Positions 46,001 to 60,031 of a stretch of 64,000 nt of DNA are shown here, piece by piece (within the stretch, counting starts at the first letter, position 1; each line of letters starts with the position of its first letter). The DNA lies in contig WBMZ01011889.1 of assembly GCA_013400975.1 (NCBI GenBank), positions 86,882-150,881 on the forward strand, in the 5' to 3' direction. The position numbers and the translations under genes are program-made. The notes below the pieces were generated by a model. That model did no database searches, was not told where the DNA came from, and saw nothing but the letters and a program-made list of their open reading frames with translations. The stretch comes from Atrichornis clamosus (taxonomy: Eukaryota > Chordata > Aves > Passeriformes > Menuridae).

Positions 46001-49000
46001 CCTTCCTTAGTCCCAGGAATGATTTTTCAGCAGAAGACCATGAAAAAAAAAAAGAGCAAATACATCAGGACCTTCTGACTTCAACCAATGGAAATCTGAA
46101 TGTACACCTCCCACTGCTGAAGGTCTCCTGTTTGTACTGAATGACTGGAGATTTACTCCCTCAAGAGTGTGAGGAAACACATTAATTCTTATGCAACACA
46201 ATACAGTCATCACTTAACTCTGTGCATCAGCAAATTTGGTCTTGGTAAGCTGATTCCAGCACAAACAAAAAGCATTATTCTGCATTATTTCAGCTTCAGG
46301 TGCCTTACAATTTGCCAAACTGCTCTAATTTCTACCACCAAGTGCTGTATTGATGACAGGGCTGAATAAATTCTAACATTTATTTGCTACTATATGGCAA
46401 ATAAGTAAGTGGGATAAACCTAGCTCTGGTATTACTGCCAAAAGAAACCAATGCACTCAGTGAGGCAATCTCCTCCACGTGATTTTCAGCCTCCACTTGC
46501 TGTTACCAAACTGGTAACAAACTTCTTCCTCTCAGCTTTGGGGGCACTTATGTTATTTACAAACAGGAGGCAATGAGCTCACAGTAACACAACAANACGT
46601 TATTTACAAAAAGGAGGCAAAATCATCTAATCTTGCCAGTATATGAGCTCACAGTAACACAACAAATGTTTTCTGTGTTCACATGCACGTAACAAAGTCA
46701 CTTAGTGGAACTTGCACAGTGCAGACCACTTCTAGTATAAGAACTGAGCATTCCAGGAGGCTTAAGTTATCCTCATTCCTCTAAGGAGTCTAATAAAATC
46801 CTATGTGACTTCTCATCAGAAGTTAGTAAGATACAACTATGTTTAAAATTCATATACAATAATCACCTTCAACAACAGCATGTATAGCAACTGTGCAGCA
46901 GTTTTTTGAATAACATTCCCCTAAAACACACTATGATTAGAAAGGCTGAAGGGCTGTAAGCATTTAAAAGTCACACACTATGCCCGTGCAATGTGTTACC
47001 TACCATGAACAGCTAGGAGAGACAGTCTTGTGCACCTCCAGGCTAGTAAGACAAGTGGATCTTCATTCCGGTTGTCACTAAGATCTGGGAAGGCAGACAT
47101 ATCTATCACATCATTCATTAGTATAAAATGAGTGAGGAATTTGTCATACTGCCTTGATATGAGGTCAACAACAGCCCCTGAAACACAAGTGACATAGCTG
47201 TCAAAGTGAATCCTCTCTAGGGGGATACTGGGCTTAAGAATCCTTAACATATCATCACTCTTGACATCAAAAGCCATTATATAGACCCGAAGATTAGTGC
47301 TGTTGCGAGTCAGCGCCTGCCAATTCTCATCTTTTGGCATATTGTCCAATGACTTGTGCATTATGGAAACACTGTGGACCAGGAGAGACAGTCGATGCAA
47401 AGGCACATGGTTGCTGTCAGCCAGGACTCTTGCCATTTCAGCTGTAAAATCACAGAAATCCAAAGCGAGCGAACGCAGATTCACAAAGCGCTCCAATTCA
47501 ACCGCAGTGATAAGAGTGGTATTACCAGGGACGTGGTTGTCCAGTAAGCTCAGATGTTCCATGGTGTTGGCTATGGGGTTTGATAAGGAGGACAATGATG
47601 TGGGAGTTACTATTTGCAGCATTAACCCACAAGACAGCCATTTCAATTGCCTGCTATTGCCTAGTATCTCTTCAAACAGCTGCTGGATTCTGCAAATAAA
47701 CAAAACAGACAATGATCCTATTAAACATAGTTTAGTCTTACCAACTGCACACCATTACATTTTCTTTTTCGAGAATTATTCTTCCTTCATTTATAGCCTT
47801 ACTCTGCAGGAAGGTGCTGTTATTCTAGTTCTTGTGAACTACAACCTGGCTACAGACCTCCCAGGGCATTTTAACCTTCACTGCACTTAAAAGGTTAAAG
47901 CTGTAAACTACCTTGAGAAAAATTATGTACTTTGTCTTTCAAAAACAGTGGCACACTATAAACCTTCATTTCATGTATTTTCCCACATGCATTTAACACC
48001 CTCCCACATACATTTTAAGGTTATGCAAAAAAAAAACCTGTAATGCTTTTCAAACGCAGCTCTTGTTTTTGAAAACAGCTTTTTGTATTTCCTAACCTCT
48101 CTAGAACTGCAAATTCAGTATGGAAAAAAGTCATTTTCAATGAAAGGTGGCAGAAACTTGACTTTGAACATAAGTGAGAATGATCTGAAATTACCTGCTT
48201 GACTTTTCTCATTAAAGGGTAAAGAACACACATGTAAGAAGATTTTTTTAAATAATTCCACATGTACAGCTAACTGGGTTTTCAAGTGTCAACAAGTTTT
48301 ACCAAAACAACTTGGACCCTGTAACATTTCAATCTCAAATGATCAGAACCAGATGATTATTATGCACTTATCCTGATGCACCCCACCTCTCCTATCCCCT
48401 TTTTTTTAGTTATGTCCTTGATGTTAGATATTTACTTCAAGAAGGCAACAGAAGTATTTTAAATTTTGAATATTAAATTCAAATAGTACAGTCACACTCT
48501 ACAAACTTCCTCCATATAAGTATTTTTCCAGTCTTCATTCCACAGTTGTAAAGGTCCCAATGACAAGTGTTCTTTTAGCGTATTAGACACGTGTAGGTAA
48601 GTATTTGATCTCAAGCCCTGGTCAGCCAGAAGGAAAGATCAGCATTACAGGGAAGCAGTTGAGCCAGGCTATGACAGTTCCATGAAACATCAAGAAATAA
48701 AATGCAAATGCCTCCAGTACAAAATTAGCAGAGTTTTTCTGCTAAACATCAGGTAATGTTTTTGCACAGAACACATTTTCCTTTGTTGCTGTGAATATCT
48801 GTGCAAAACAACACTACAAAGTTGTTATTCTCATCCAGGTAACTTTAGTAGAGATAATGTACAGACAAAATTAAAGGTTTAACCCAGTATCCTGTCTGAC
48901 AGCAGAGAAACACTAACACTTTAAGGTAACAGAACAAGGAAAGCACACAGGGATATTTCTCAAATATCTCTCTAGTTTCCAAAACTTTGTAACTGCAACC

Positions 49001-52000
49001 TCCTATGCGGAGGTGGCTTTATGTATTTTGCAACTCTCAGGGACTTCATTTCTGCAAGTTTATCCAGGTTCCTCCCTTAGCCAAGTAAGCATTTAGCAAC
49101 CATAACATCCAATAATAAAGAACTCTGGATTGTGATTCCCCCCTCTTCTTGCTTGCTCTGAACCTGTCAGCTACTACCTTTGATGTCCTATAACCCTTCT
49201 GTTGTAATAAAGTTAAAAGATATTCCTTTTATTCCTTATTCCTTGTTCATCCTCTCCCTTGATAAATCCTTATTCATACCCTCCCTTGCCTACATGTGCT
49301 TTCTCCCTTCTCCTATGAAAGTACTAGGTTTGCAAGGCCTGACTTCTCCCAAGTGGAAAAGTTGGTGTGGTTATCGTATTTATTTTACACCTCAGTTCCC
49401 AAGGTTTTGCCTAGGATCATCATTAGGTAAAAAGACCTCAGTACTTCCAGATTTCTCCAAACATTTTATTTTAAATTGAGGGCTGGCAACTGTGACATAA
49501 ATGAAGCCATTTTAAACAATGAGTAAGACTCACAGTGCAGTTTTTCTATTTTATTCTGAAATTCTTTTAAAGTTCAGATGAGCTTTATTTGATCCTGTCA
49601 ATGATTGTTTCATAATTATTCTTGTCAATGTTTAAATTGAAAGCAGATTCTCTCACAATCCCCCAAAGAAAAAGATTCTACCACAGCAATCTCAAATTTC
49701 TTCCAAAGACTATTCCTTCCCCTCCTCCCACCACACACATCTATCTACAAGAGGTGCTATAATGGTTGCAGCAAAGCTAGAATTTATTTTGTAATAGCCC
49801 AGGTAGCCAATTTTAATAGTGCTTTTAATATTTTACAGAACTATTGAAGACAAATCAATTTTTAGGTGCCCAATAGAATACTACAGTCTATATGCCTCAC
49901 TGCACTAAAAATCTGTTTAAATTGTTGTTCTCATACGACTTAAACATCTAAGCTTAGATGAATACTGTTTTAGCATCTGCAAAATTTACTAAAAAGAAAT
50001 ATGATATAGAACTCCACAGCTATAGTGTGGGTTTTCTCCCCAATGGGAATTGCCCTAATAAACTTTTTAAAACAGTGAGAATGATTTAATGTGATCTACT
50101 CATTAACTTTTTAGTCCAAGCACCAAAGTATTTATATAAGGATTTACATTTGTGTTGCTAGTCTAATGACCTGTAGGTCCTAAGAAAACTTTCTCCAGTT
50201 ATTAGCCAATTTAATAAGAGACCAAACATGTCAATAGAGAATATGTAACAGCAATAATTTCTGAATTGTTTTTAATACCTGCTTTATAAAGGCCAGACCA
50301 AAAGCACTATATAAGCTACAGGTCATTCGTTTTAACATATTTCAAGTAATGTTTTTAAATACCCTAGCATGTTTGGTTTTTCCTGCCCTGCAAATTCTTA
50401 TGCACATTCTACTTTTCATAAACAGATTACATCTAACTGGAGTTTGCAAAAATAGTCTGAACTGTGTTCTAGAAATTTAGACACATGAATTATTGGAAAT
50501 TAGCATCTACTTTATTATCATATTAACTTTTACTTAACTTCTGCCTATCATATAATACAACATTTATCCTAACTTAACACAGTTGTTTCAAAGCTCAACA
50601 ACTGTCATCAATCCCCTTTGCCTCCTGTAAGCAGCAATTATGGGACGGTCACCAATGACCTGCAATTTACAAATTACTATACTGAAGCAAACTATTCAAA
50701 AAATAAAAAACTCAAAATAATTTACTTTCACAATTAATGCCCCAAATGGTGCTTTCATCCAGCAGACAGACTAAAGCCTGACTAGACAGGCTGAGTTACT
50801 GCTTAAGCCCTAAAACCAGTCCTAACCAGGACTGAAGCACATCCATAGGGCCATATGGAGGCCATTTGTTTGATTAAATACTATCAATCAAAATGTTTTG
50901 TTTAGTAACAGAGACTAAACTGGTTCTTTAGGAAACCAAAGTATCCGAACCACACAGATCAATGAGAAGCAGATTTCAGAAAGCCAGAATTTTAAACTAC
51001 CTTTTCTTCAACTCAAGACAAATGTACTGTTTACATTGAGCTTCCCAACACTAAGAAACAGAGTTGTAAAGAGAATTTTCGAAAGTAACCAGGAACAGAC
51101 ATGCTATACAGAAAAGGAATAAGTGACTCATGCTGATCACTGCAAAAGTGTCTTTTTGAAAACACGACTCAAAGCCTCCTCTGCCTCAGGGCAACCCTTA
51201 GCCTTAACCTGGAGAAGCATCTTAATGTTATGGGATAGCTGCGATTTCACCCAGTCTGTTACACCCAGCTCAAAGCCAGATTTAAAGAAACATCACATTT
51301 TATTCCCTGACTGCTTTCATTGCAGGAAGTTTCTGAAACAGCTAGTAAAGTTTATTACCATACAGGTTCCAAAAATCCTCAGCTACCAATAACACTGTCT
51401 CCAAAGGCTGCCCACATCTTTCACTGTTACTTATCAGCATCCATGTTCGGCAACTCAACTGATGCAAACCCCAAGTGCAAAAGACAAGGCTAAGAAGCCA
51501 TCAAGATTTACTTTCTGAAGCAAGTCTGCTACTAGGGCTCGTAAACTTCAGACAACTGAATAAAACACTGCCAGCTTTCCTTTAATTTAGACAAGGACTA
51601 GCAGGTCCCAAATACATTATTTTATTCTAGCAAAAAAACCCCACTGAAAACAGACAAAAAAACCCCACCAAAACCCCCAAAAATCAAACACCAAAATGAA
51701 CCAAACACAAAAGAGGTAGTATTTATTTGTTCATTTCAAAATGTGCAAAGACTAACATCAAGTTAGCTAAAACCATTAGTTTTGAATGGTTTATGGCTCC
51801 AAAATGTGCATACTCATTTGAAGAAAGGTTTAACTATGCACTCAGCTGAGTAAACATCTGCTTAGATGGCTCTCTTCAAGCTCCTTGGCAAAGATTTGAT
51901 TATATATTTATGTTTTCACAAAGGATATGAAATAAAGGAGCATTTACCAAGTCAGCCTTTTACCTGCACACAGCACCACAGTACATATGTTAGACAGAAT

Positions 52001-55000
52001 GACAAATTGCTCCAAGTTCTGCATTCTAAACATAGCAGATGACAAAGACACAGTATGTGACTCACAGCTGTATTTGCACTGGTTTGCAAATTTAGGTCAG
52101 GACTAAACATTCAGTTTGATGATTGTATTCACACACATACAGTGATCTGATAATAAACCTATACTAGTTCTAAAAATCACTCAAAACAAAAAATAGTAAA
52201 GACCTAGAGTGGCTGTACTTATTCCACTCTCAAACTACTGGGAAGAACATGTTTAAATGGATACAATTAAAATGATGGTATTCAGGTTTTATTGCATGGA
52301 AATGTTTAGCAGAACTGTTAAAATAGTTAAGTTAGCATCACTCCCTCTGTGGTAATTTATTCCAGAAGTCAGTAGCTATTTATACTGTATTTAACCTTTT
52401 CAAAAAAAGAACAAATAATTATTCTAAGCATTCAAGGATGGTACCTAATGTAATTATGGCAAGCTAAAATACACCTCTGAACCAAACAAGCACATTGAGA
52501 GCTGTGATCTTGCGGGAATTCTGCAAATCCATAACCTAGTTCTGAGATGCAACTTGAAATAAGCTGCAGCAGTAAACTTGAAAGAGAACATAAACACAAA
52601 TGTTTTCAATTCTTGTGAAATACAACAGACTACTTCCCTTTCTTATTTTTTTCATGCACAGCAAGAGTAAGAAGTGCTGATAACAACCCCTCATCCCTCC
52701 TCCCTTTTGTGCCATTAACATAATATTGTTTCTAGAACACAATGAAAAGAGGAAAGAAAGGATTCTCACCCTGCTGAGAAGGGAGGGTAAAAAAAAAACA
52801 ACCCAGAACAACAACAGCCACAAAACCAGACTACTTCATGTAAATAGAAGGAACAAGAATTTAGATTTTCATCCTGTTTAAAATCTCTAAGCTTTCTCAG
52901 TCACATATTCCAGGAATTTCTGTGCTCTATTATCTATTTTTATTATTTTACCCTATTTGATAATTTACAAATATAACTTACTGTTTAATCTTCTTGCCAT
53001 CAGGGTCAACCTTTCCAAGGTATGTATTTGATATACTTCCATGTTGCTGCAGAATGCTTATATCCCCAAAGAGACTTAACTTCTGGAGGTTCCTAGGAAA
53101 CAACAAAAAAAGGAATCTGTACACAAAATTAAAATGATGTGAGAAATCATTCTGGATAAGACAAATACAGGCAATAAACCCTGATTATTACATGGAACAC
53201 ATAGTCTGTGTTGGGAAAGTTACCACTGTCCTGGAATACAGGCACATATGGAACTACAGAAAATGAGACTGAAGTATAAAGGGGAAGAGGACTACACAAA
53301 CTGCTGACACTAGCTGTAATAGCAAATGCTGGTTTTCAGTCACCACAGGAGTATTTTCAGCAGGCCAGCAGCACCACATAGAAAACTCAGGAGTGGTTTC
53401 ATGCCATTTTTAATCCTTGAAACGTGTCACAGACGAAAACATCAAATACTCATTCTTTTTAACATTTAACACTGCGTTTAATGCCCAAGTAGAGCACAAC
53501 CACAAACAACCCTGTTTAAATACTTATATACATCAGCTGGGTTACAAATGGGAGCCCAAACCTGCCTCAACTGAAGCATCACAAACCTCAGACAGGAAAA
53601 GTAAAAGCTTTCCACACTCTAATCAATATCTAATTTCTGTTATATCAAAGTAGGCGAAGCCCTTCTAATATTCCCCACCAGCAAGGGTTAGTGGTCCATC
53701 ATGACAAGATTTTAACTTTTAGAAGGGATACCGAAAAAGAAGTGAAAGAAGAATCCCTAAGGTGATGCTGGACATGACATGGTGCATTAGACAGTCACTC
53801 TTCCATTCCTTAGTACAGTTTTTTGACTTGCATCTTTTCTATTCCTAAAACAGATCAAGCAAGAGGTATGAAAATGACTGCAGTTTTAAAATAGCTGTGT
53901 GGCATTTACTATTACGATTATTATTTTTGCAGCTGACTAAGTTTTGGGTCAACATTTCTTTTATTTATACATGTTGTGAATTAAATTTACTCCTAACATG
54001 CAAGGGCTAGTCTGCAATTGATAATTAATGAGGCAGAAACTCCAGTTTCACCACAAATGGACACATAAATTAAATTAATCCTGAACAGTAGAAGCCAATT
54101 AACCTGTAGCTGACAATTGAGTTACCATAAATCCTTATTTCTTCTGGCTTACAAATCATATGCTAGTATTTCAAATCAGCTTTGAGGAAAATGCAATACG
54201 ATTACCATGCTCAAAGCATAGGGAAGCTCTGGTACAGCTCACTACCTTCACAGTACGATCTGATATTCTACCATGGGGCAGGGGACAAGGATCAAGCAGC
54301 CAAGTTTTACATTTTTAAGTAAGTATGAATTGCAGTCTGTAATCGCTATTTACCAAAAATCATACTGTGCCTGTTTTGAAGTTCCTGTATTCAAAAACAG
54401 CACACTGATTGCCTGAAATCTATCCGCTGTTGCACCTGCTACTTTTCTTCTATAGGTGAACAACAGCTTAATAGCAAGCTTCATATAAAGTCTGACAAAT
54501 ACTGGAGCAAAATACCTAAAATTTACAACCGTGTATGTAATGCTAACCATTTAATATCTAGTATTTTAAATACAGGACTACAGTAGTGATGATACACTAA
54601 AATAAACTGAGCCTTTACCACATGATCAACATTCTACAAATCTGATTAAGACATTGCCTGATCATACTGAAGAATAAACTTGGCACAGAAACCTAAAACA
54701 CTGGCACCACCACTAAGAGTATTTTGGGCTCTTTTCCCCTCAAAAGCTGTAAGAGATAGTATGGTATGACGGGGAAAATAGCAAAAACCTCCACTTGGTG
54801 TGAAAAGCAGTGTTCACAGCCAATTCTATAACTAAGCCTTTATCTTCTGATCTCGGTGACTTATTTCAGAGAGCTAAGACAAAATGCAATCTTCAGAACA
54901 GTTTTGAAGCACCTGCATATTCACATCACACACAGGTCTTGATTTGTGCCACACACACCCCCAGCGAATGCTACCATAGGCATGTACGCAGGTATTCATT

Positions 55001-58000
55001 TGAGGACCACCAAACTACAGGACACATGGAACACTAATTACTAGCATCCCACACACTTTAAGTACATCTATTTCACTCCATTTCATGCACTACGGAGACA
55101 CACAGAACAGTTCTCTGCCTGAAAACTTAACCAAGGACTACATCCAATTATTTTTCCATTCACAGCACAGTTATTGCCATCAACAATTCTCATCACAGTT
55201 CAACACAATGTTAGATTTTTGCTACTATTAGCAGTTTTATACAACTCTATAGCATTCAGCTCACCTTTTATTTTTACTTCAGAGAGTTAGTAAAGAGATT
55301 GCTATTTAAATAAAATTATTTAAAAGTTAATTGTCATGTTTTGCTGAAAGTCATAATGGCATCTTAATCCTGTGGAGTATCCACACATTCAGCTGGGGAA
55401 AAATATGTGTTGTGGAAGGATTTCCAAAACATCAATTTCCCACTAGCTCAAAAGGTACACAAGAAGTAATAAGCTTCTTGCTAGGCTCCATCTTCAGTTT
55501 TGCTTGGTCTTTTTAAATATCCAATTAAAAAAAGAACAAAATGTCCTTGCTTACATTCAAGATGAACGAAGTGGTAAGGCACATATTATAATATTATACT
55601 AGTTTTTGCCAGTTTCAGCTGCCTGATCAGATCAATAGAAGACAGTCATTAGAATACCTCAAATACAGATGCAGTCTACTATCTTGAGCGATTCACCAAT
55701 TTTTGGCAACTTCAAGAGAGATCATACTTCACCTAGATACCACAGTTTTACAATAATCTGCATTTTTGTTTCCACAGCAAAGATCAAACAAGTCACACAA
55801 TTTACCATGCTGCAGAGGAAAAGGGGTGTGTGTCACTACCTTCCTATCTTCCTTTGTAAGCAAGGAAGGAGGAGTAGATGAGAGACTATAGTTTGGTATT
55901 TTAGAGTTACATAAAACAACACAGGGTTTTCCTACTGAATGAACACTAGTTGCTTGTTAGCTGTTGTATGCACGTAAGTGCAAACAAAGTTTGTCGCCCT
56001 CCCACCCTGCCTTCTAGAGCTTAGTTTTGAAAGATCAGTTTGAGAAGGTGCAGGTCATGAGGATTTAAGAAACAACATCATGCTCACCCCACATCCTTTT
56101 TCTTAATATTAAGCAGAACATCAGCTCTTAAGCAGTAATACACTTTGATATTTTGCTTCATTTACTGTCATAAACATAAAAGCACATGGATCACTACAAA
56201 TGCTACTTTAGTACCTTTTAATTTTAAAAGATGATAGATTTTTAGAGCTCATCAAGGTCCCAATATTATTAAAGCAATATTTTGGGAGTAATATACTGCC
56301 ACCCACAAAATAAAAGTTTATGGCAACTTGAGCTCTATCTCAAATAGACCTAGAACATACCTTTTCGGATGGTAACCGGCTGGAGGCAGGGATACTTATC
56401 AGAAAATTTTCAGTCATTTTCAAACCAAGTTGCAGACAAGTTATTTCCTTAATTCCGTGAGAACTAGCAAAGGTCATTCCAAAATATTTTTCCAGAGACT
56501 TAACACACGGATTTGCTTAGAAACTAGCAATTTTATGTTGTACAGAAAATGCCTTTAGCAGCAAAACCACACATCATTCTCCTCTAGCCAACAGAGCATT
56601 TAGAAACTGCATTACTTTTAGTAATTACTTAGGTCCTGGAGTATTGTAAATCCTTGAGGAATTCTATAGCCATCTCAAGTACGTGTTTTTTCTTGCAAGG
56701 AGGGGGGTTGTTACTGCATTGGTTAATAACAAATGTAAAATCCCACATTACACAGTTAAGAAACAGCACCAAAAAGGTAGATCTCTTCCTTTTCAGTTCT
56801 GCCGTATAAGACAGAAGGTTTTTTGAACTTATCTGCCAAAAATCTATCATAAGAGCTGACAGAAGTTATGAAAGAACTGTCCTGTTCTGAACTTAATTCC
56901 AAAAAGGAATGCATTTATAATGATTCAGCCACTGGAGAAGTTAAAAACTTCCATTTCCATTATTTTGGAAATTACAATAGCTATCTCGTGTACAGTGAAA
57001 TACAGTGAAAACAAGAAGGCATTATTAATTATCTTCGAGTTACAGATAAATAAAGAGAAGCAGAGAAATTATGTGACTGGACCGCAGTCTGTCCTTAGAC
57101 AAATGTAAATATCAGGCATGTGACAATGCCTCTGGTTTAGACATTAGGTGGTCACAGTAAGAACTAAGCAGCAATTCGGCATATGTTAATACTCCTTCCC
57201 ACCTCATTTCAATCTCAACAATCTACTTAGAGAACTAAAACCCAGCATTCTACATGAAAACTAATCAGTTATTGATAGTTACTTTGCAAGAAAAAGACCC
57301 CTCTAACACCAAAATAAACTAAAAATTTAGCTTGTTCAAGGAAAAAAAGTTTATTCAGAAAGTAAAACTGAAAAAAAAAAATCAGGTGTTTAATGTAAAT
57401 CCCCTCCTCCCAATTTTTTAAATGCTCATTAAAAAAAAGCCTGCTGTAATAACCAGGTACCCTGTGTTCCCCAGTCATGCTTTATTCATTTCAAAACAAG
57501 ACCAGCATATAAATGATTTAGAGACAGCAAGAAAGTACAGCAATGCAAAATCCTATCAAAGTTGGTAAGTTTTCATCCCTGTCTTTACCACCAAAATTAT
57601 ACTAATCTACCAGAGAACAGGTACTGGAGAAACAATTACTTCTGCATAATATTTTACAGCAGTCCTGAGTCACACTGTGCATACAGAATCTCTGAAATGA
57701 ACTTCAGTAAGCAAGTGTCCTTGTACAGATTTCAGATACAGCCACAGAGAATGAATATTTTTTCAAAAGAAAAAGTGTACCAAAGGCCTTTTCACATTGC
57801 ATTTAATTTTGACAGTATCATATTTTTAGCAAGGAAAAGAGAAACAATTTCGTGTTCTAACAACGCCCCCATACAACATCTCCTATAGATACTATTTATT
57901 TTAAAATTCCAAGCCCATGTCTTGACATTTGTCTCAGATCAGACAATCACCACAAAATCACTTCAAGATCTTTTTTCTCTTATGATACTAAGCCAGATTT

Positions 58001-60031
58001 CCCGAAGTCAACAGTTAAGTGAAAGCTCCTGAGAGGCAAGAGAAAACCAATCCAGACAGATGATCATGATTCACACACCAAGAATTCACAGGGCAAGAAA
58101 TAAATTAAAATAAAGGTGAGCTGGGACTAACGAGTTGTTTTCTGAAGTGAGGTCTTTAACTCTTCAACCATCGCAGCTGCACCACAGGAAGTACCTGCTG
58201 GGCGCAACAGAGCAGAGAAACTGAAAGTGAGACTTCACACACCACATTTGCATTCATCTCAAACCAACGAGGAATTGCATTTAAAGTTCTCTTGCTACAA
58301 TTCAAAATAAAGAAGCAAGGAAGGCCTCAAGCTACTCTGTCATCCCTCTGGAATCAAAGAGGGGCGGTAACAAGACCATGACTCAGTTGCAGACAGTTTT
58401 CTAAAGGCCATACACAACGTTTAATTCATCCTAAAGATGCCCTGAAACACTTGCGGCTTATTTTTTCCCTTGATAGGTGAAGCTATATGCACGCGGAGAG
58501 GAAAGAATATTAACTATTTCCTGTCCTGAAATCTATACAGCTTTCCAAACTCATCATAACCTAACTGTAATATCCTTGCTTTCTTGTCCTTCGTGCTGAC
58601 TACAGGCCATATACTAGGATATCTGATTATTATCTTTAAAACGGGTGTTTATCTCCATCACACCCACACATGGTAAAGAGAATGCAAGTATTATCATTGT
58701 AAAGACTTCAAAGCTGAGGAAGTTATCTAATCTGCAAAAGTAAGTGTGTGAAAAAGTAGAATCTAAATACATCTTAAATACAAACCACAAGAAAATATTT
58801 CTATCATTTACATTCAATTTGGCCCAGAAAGTCCTACATGTGAAGTGTTTTTTCAATAAACAAACAAAAACTTCCTCATACCTCAGATTAGCAGGTAACA
58901 CAAGAGCTAGCATGAAAACTCAGCTTTTCTACAGGGAAAGACCGCATAACTGGAAAGCTGAAGGTATTTTATTGGGGCAGTAACTCAGTGCACCAGTGCT
59001 GTAATATTAATACCCCCTTGCTAATTTCTCATTACATAGTTTTTTTCAAGCATATACAAGGTCTAAAGCCTGTCGGTAAAAAGGCTTATAATTTTTAGGT
59101 GAAGAAGGTGCCTTGTTATGCCGCAGATTCAAACTGCCGGCTCTACTTGTTCCGTTTGAGCTACATTCCCCCCTTGCATCCAACGAACGAAGAACTTTTT
59201 ATTACTGCAGCTGTATCTGTTTTGCGTATTGACCAGCCGCTCGCCAACTGGACGTCTGAGCGTTTTACTCCCCATCAAGCTACACTTTATGATAAAGATT
59301 TGGTAGTTTGAAGCGGCGCGTCCCCATTTCTGCCCAACTCCCAGACACAGGCACACAGAGCGAGGCTCGGAGAGCAGCTCCGGCACGAACCGGCCAGCAC
59401 CGGCGCGGGCGTTGCTTCCGCCCGCAGAAGCCAGTGGGACGGCGGGACCCGGCCCTGCGCGGCTCGGGGGGCTTCGCCCGCCCCCACGCCCGGCATTCCC
59501 GCTCCCCCACCGGTACCTGTTGTTGCGGACGCTGCTCAGGACGCACAGCACCAGCTCCAGGTAAGTCCTCAGCAGGTCGAGCCAGCGCGGACTCAGCGGC
59601 GGCGGCGCCTCCCCGTCCCCCGCCACCGCGGCGCCCTCGCCCACCGCCGCCGCCGCCCCGCCGCCGCCGGTGGGGTAGTTGTCGGCGGCGAACTGTACGC
59701 GGAGCTCACGGACAAACCAGCCGCACTTGCGCATGAGGAACTCGAGGCGCGGGCGCTCGGCGGGCGAGACGCGGAGGCTGAGGCGGAGGCGCGGCCAGAG
59801 CGCTGGGTAAAAGAGGCACTCCCGCCAGTGCGAGCAGGCGGCCGAGGCCCGCAGCCGGTCGGGGGCCGCCAGAAAGGAGAAAATGTGGACCACCAGCTCG
59901 CTGGGCAGGGAACCGGCTCCCACCGCCTCCCCGCACACCGACATTCCTGCCGCCGGCCCCAGCCCCGCGGCGGTGGCCCCGGGCGGCGGCCCCGGCCTGG
60001 CCTGCGGCTCCTGCGACACAAACAACAACAT
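42731..60031 (-). CDS. FBXO33: FBXO33, F-box only protein 33
   Basis: Substrate receptor of an SCF (SKP1-CUL1-F-box) ubiquitin ligase; human FBXO33 targets YBX1. Four exons on the - strand (60031-59517, 53092-52982, 47689-47004, 43002-42731) join in phase to 1,584 nt, or 527 residues plus stop; human is 555. The F-box is near residues 41-88 (SLPSELVVHIFSFLAAPDRL). The rest is a leucine-rich substrate-binding region almost identical to human in exons 3 and 4. I chose ATG 60031 because MLLFVSQ matches the human start MLLFLS. A second in-frame ATG lies at Met30 (MSVCGEA). Confidence 0.95.
43003..47003 (-). other. FBXO33 intron 3
   Basis: A 4 kb intron with no other gene seen. It has an A/C-rich low-complexity tract (about 43448-43507), a CA run near 45186-45197, and a short local duplication around an undetermined base (46596). 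Confidence 0.5.
46552..46665 (+). repeat. Local direct duplication flanking an undetermined base
   Basis: GTTATTTACAAACAGGAGGC then TGAGCTCACAGTAACACAAC (46552-46594) recurs as GTTATTTACAAAAAGGAGGC ... TGAGCTCACAGTAACACAAC (46600-46665), the second copy holding an extra segment. The single N in the window, 46596, sits at the junction. This may be a real small duplication or an assembly join. Confidence 0.75.
47004..47689 (-). CDS. FBXO33: FBXO33 exon 3: leucine-rich substrate region
   Basis: Acceptor TTTATTTGCAG, donor CATG|GTAGGT. It encodes IQQLFEEILGNSRQLKWLSC through DPLVLLAWRCTRLSLLAVHG, 686 nt, entry phase 2 and exit phase 1. Irregular leucine-rich repeats (MEHLSLLDNHVPGN, LRSLALDFCDFTAEM, LHRLSLLVHSV) form the substrate-binding part. 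It is strongly conserved against human FBXO33, so this is the core of the protein. Confidence 0.95.
47690..52981 (-). other. FBXO33 intron 2
   Basis: A 5.3 kb AT-rich intron. A C/A-rich low-complexity tract lies at about 51630-51715. No other gene, RNA or identifiable transposon seen. Confidence 0.5.
52982..53092 (-). CDS. FBXO33: FBXO33 exon 2
   Basis: A 111-nt exon between acceptor TTTCCTAG and donor CA|GTAAGT. It encodes NLQKLSLFGDISILQQHGSI and SNTYLGKVDPDGKKIK, matching human residues just before the leucine-rich region. Entry and exit are both phase 2, so skipping this exon would keep the frame. Confidence 0.93.
53093..59516 (-). other. FBXO33 intron 1
   Basis: A 6.4 kb AT-rich first intron. 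I see no second gene or clear mobile element. The many short open frames lack coding character. Confidence 0.5.
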
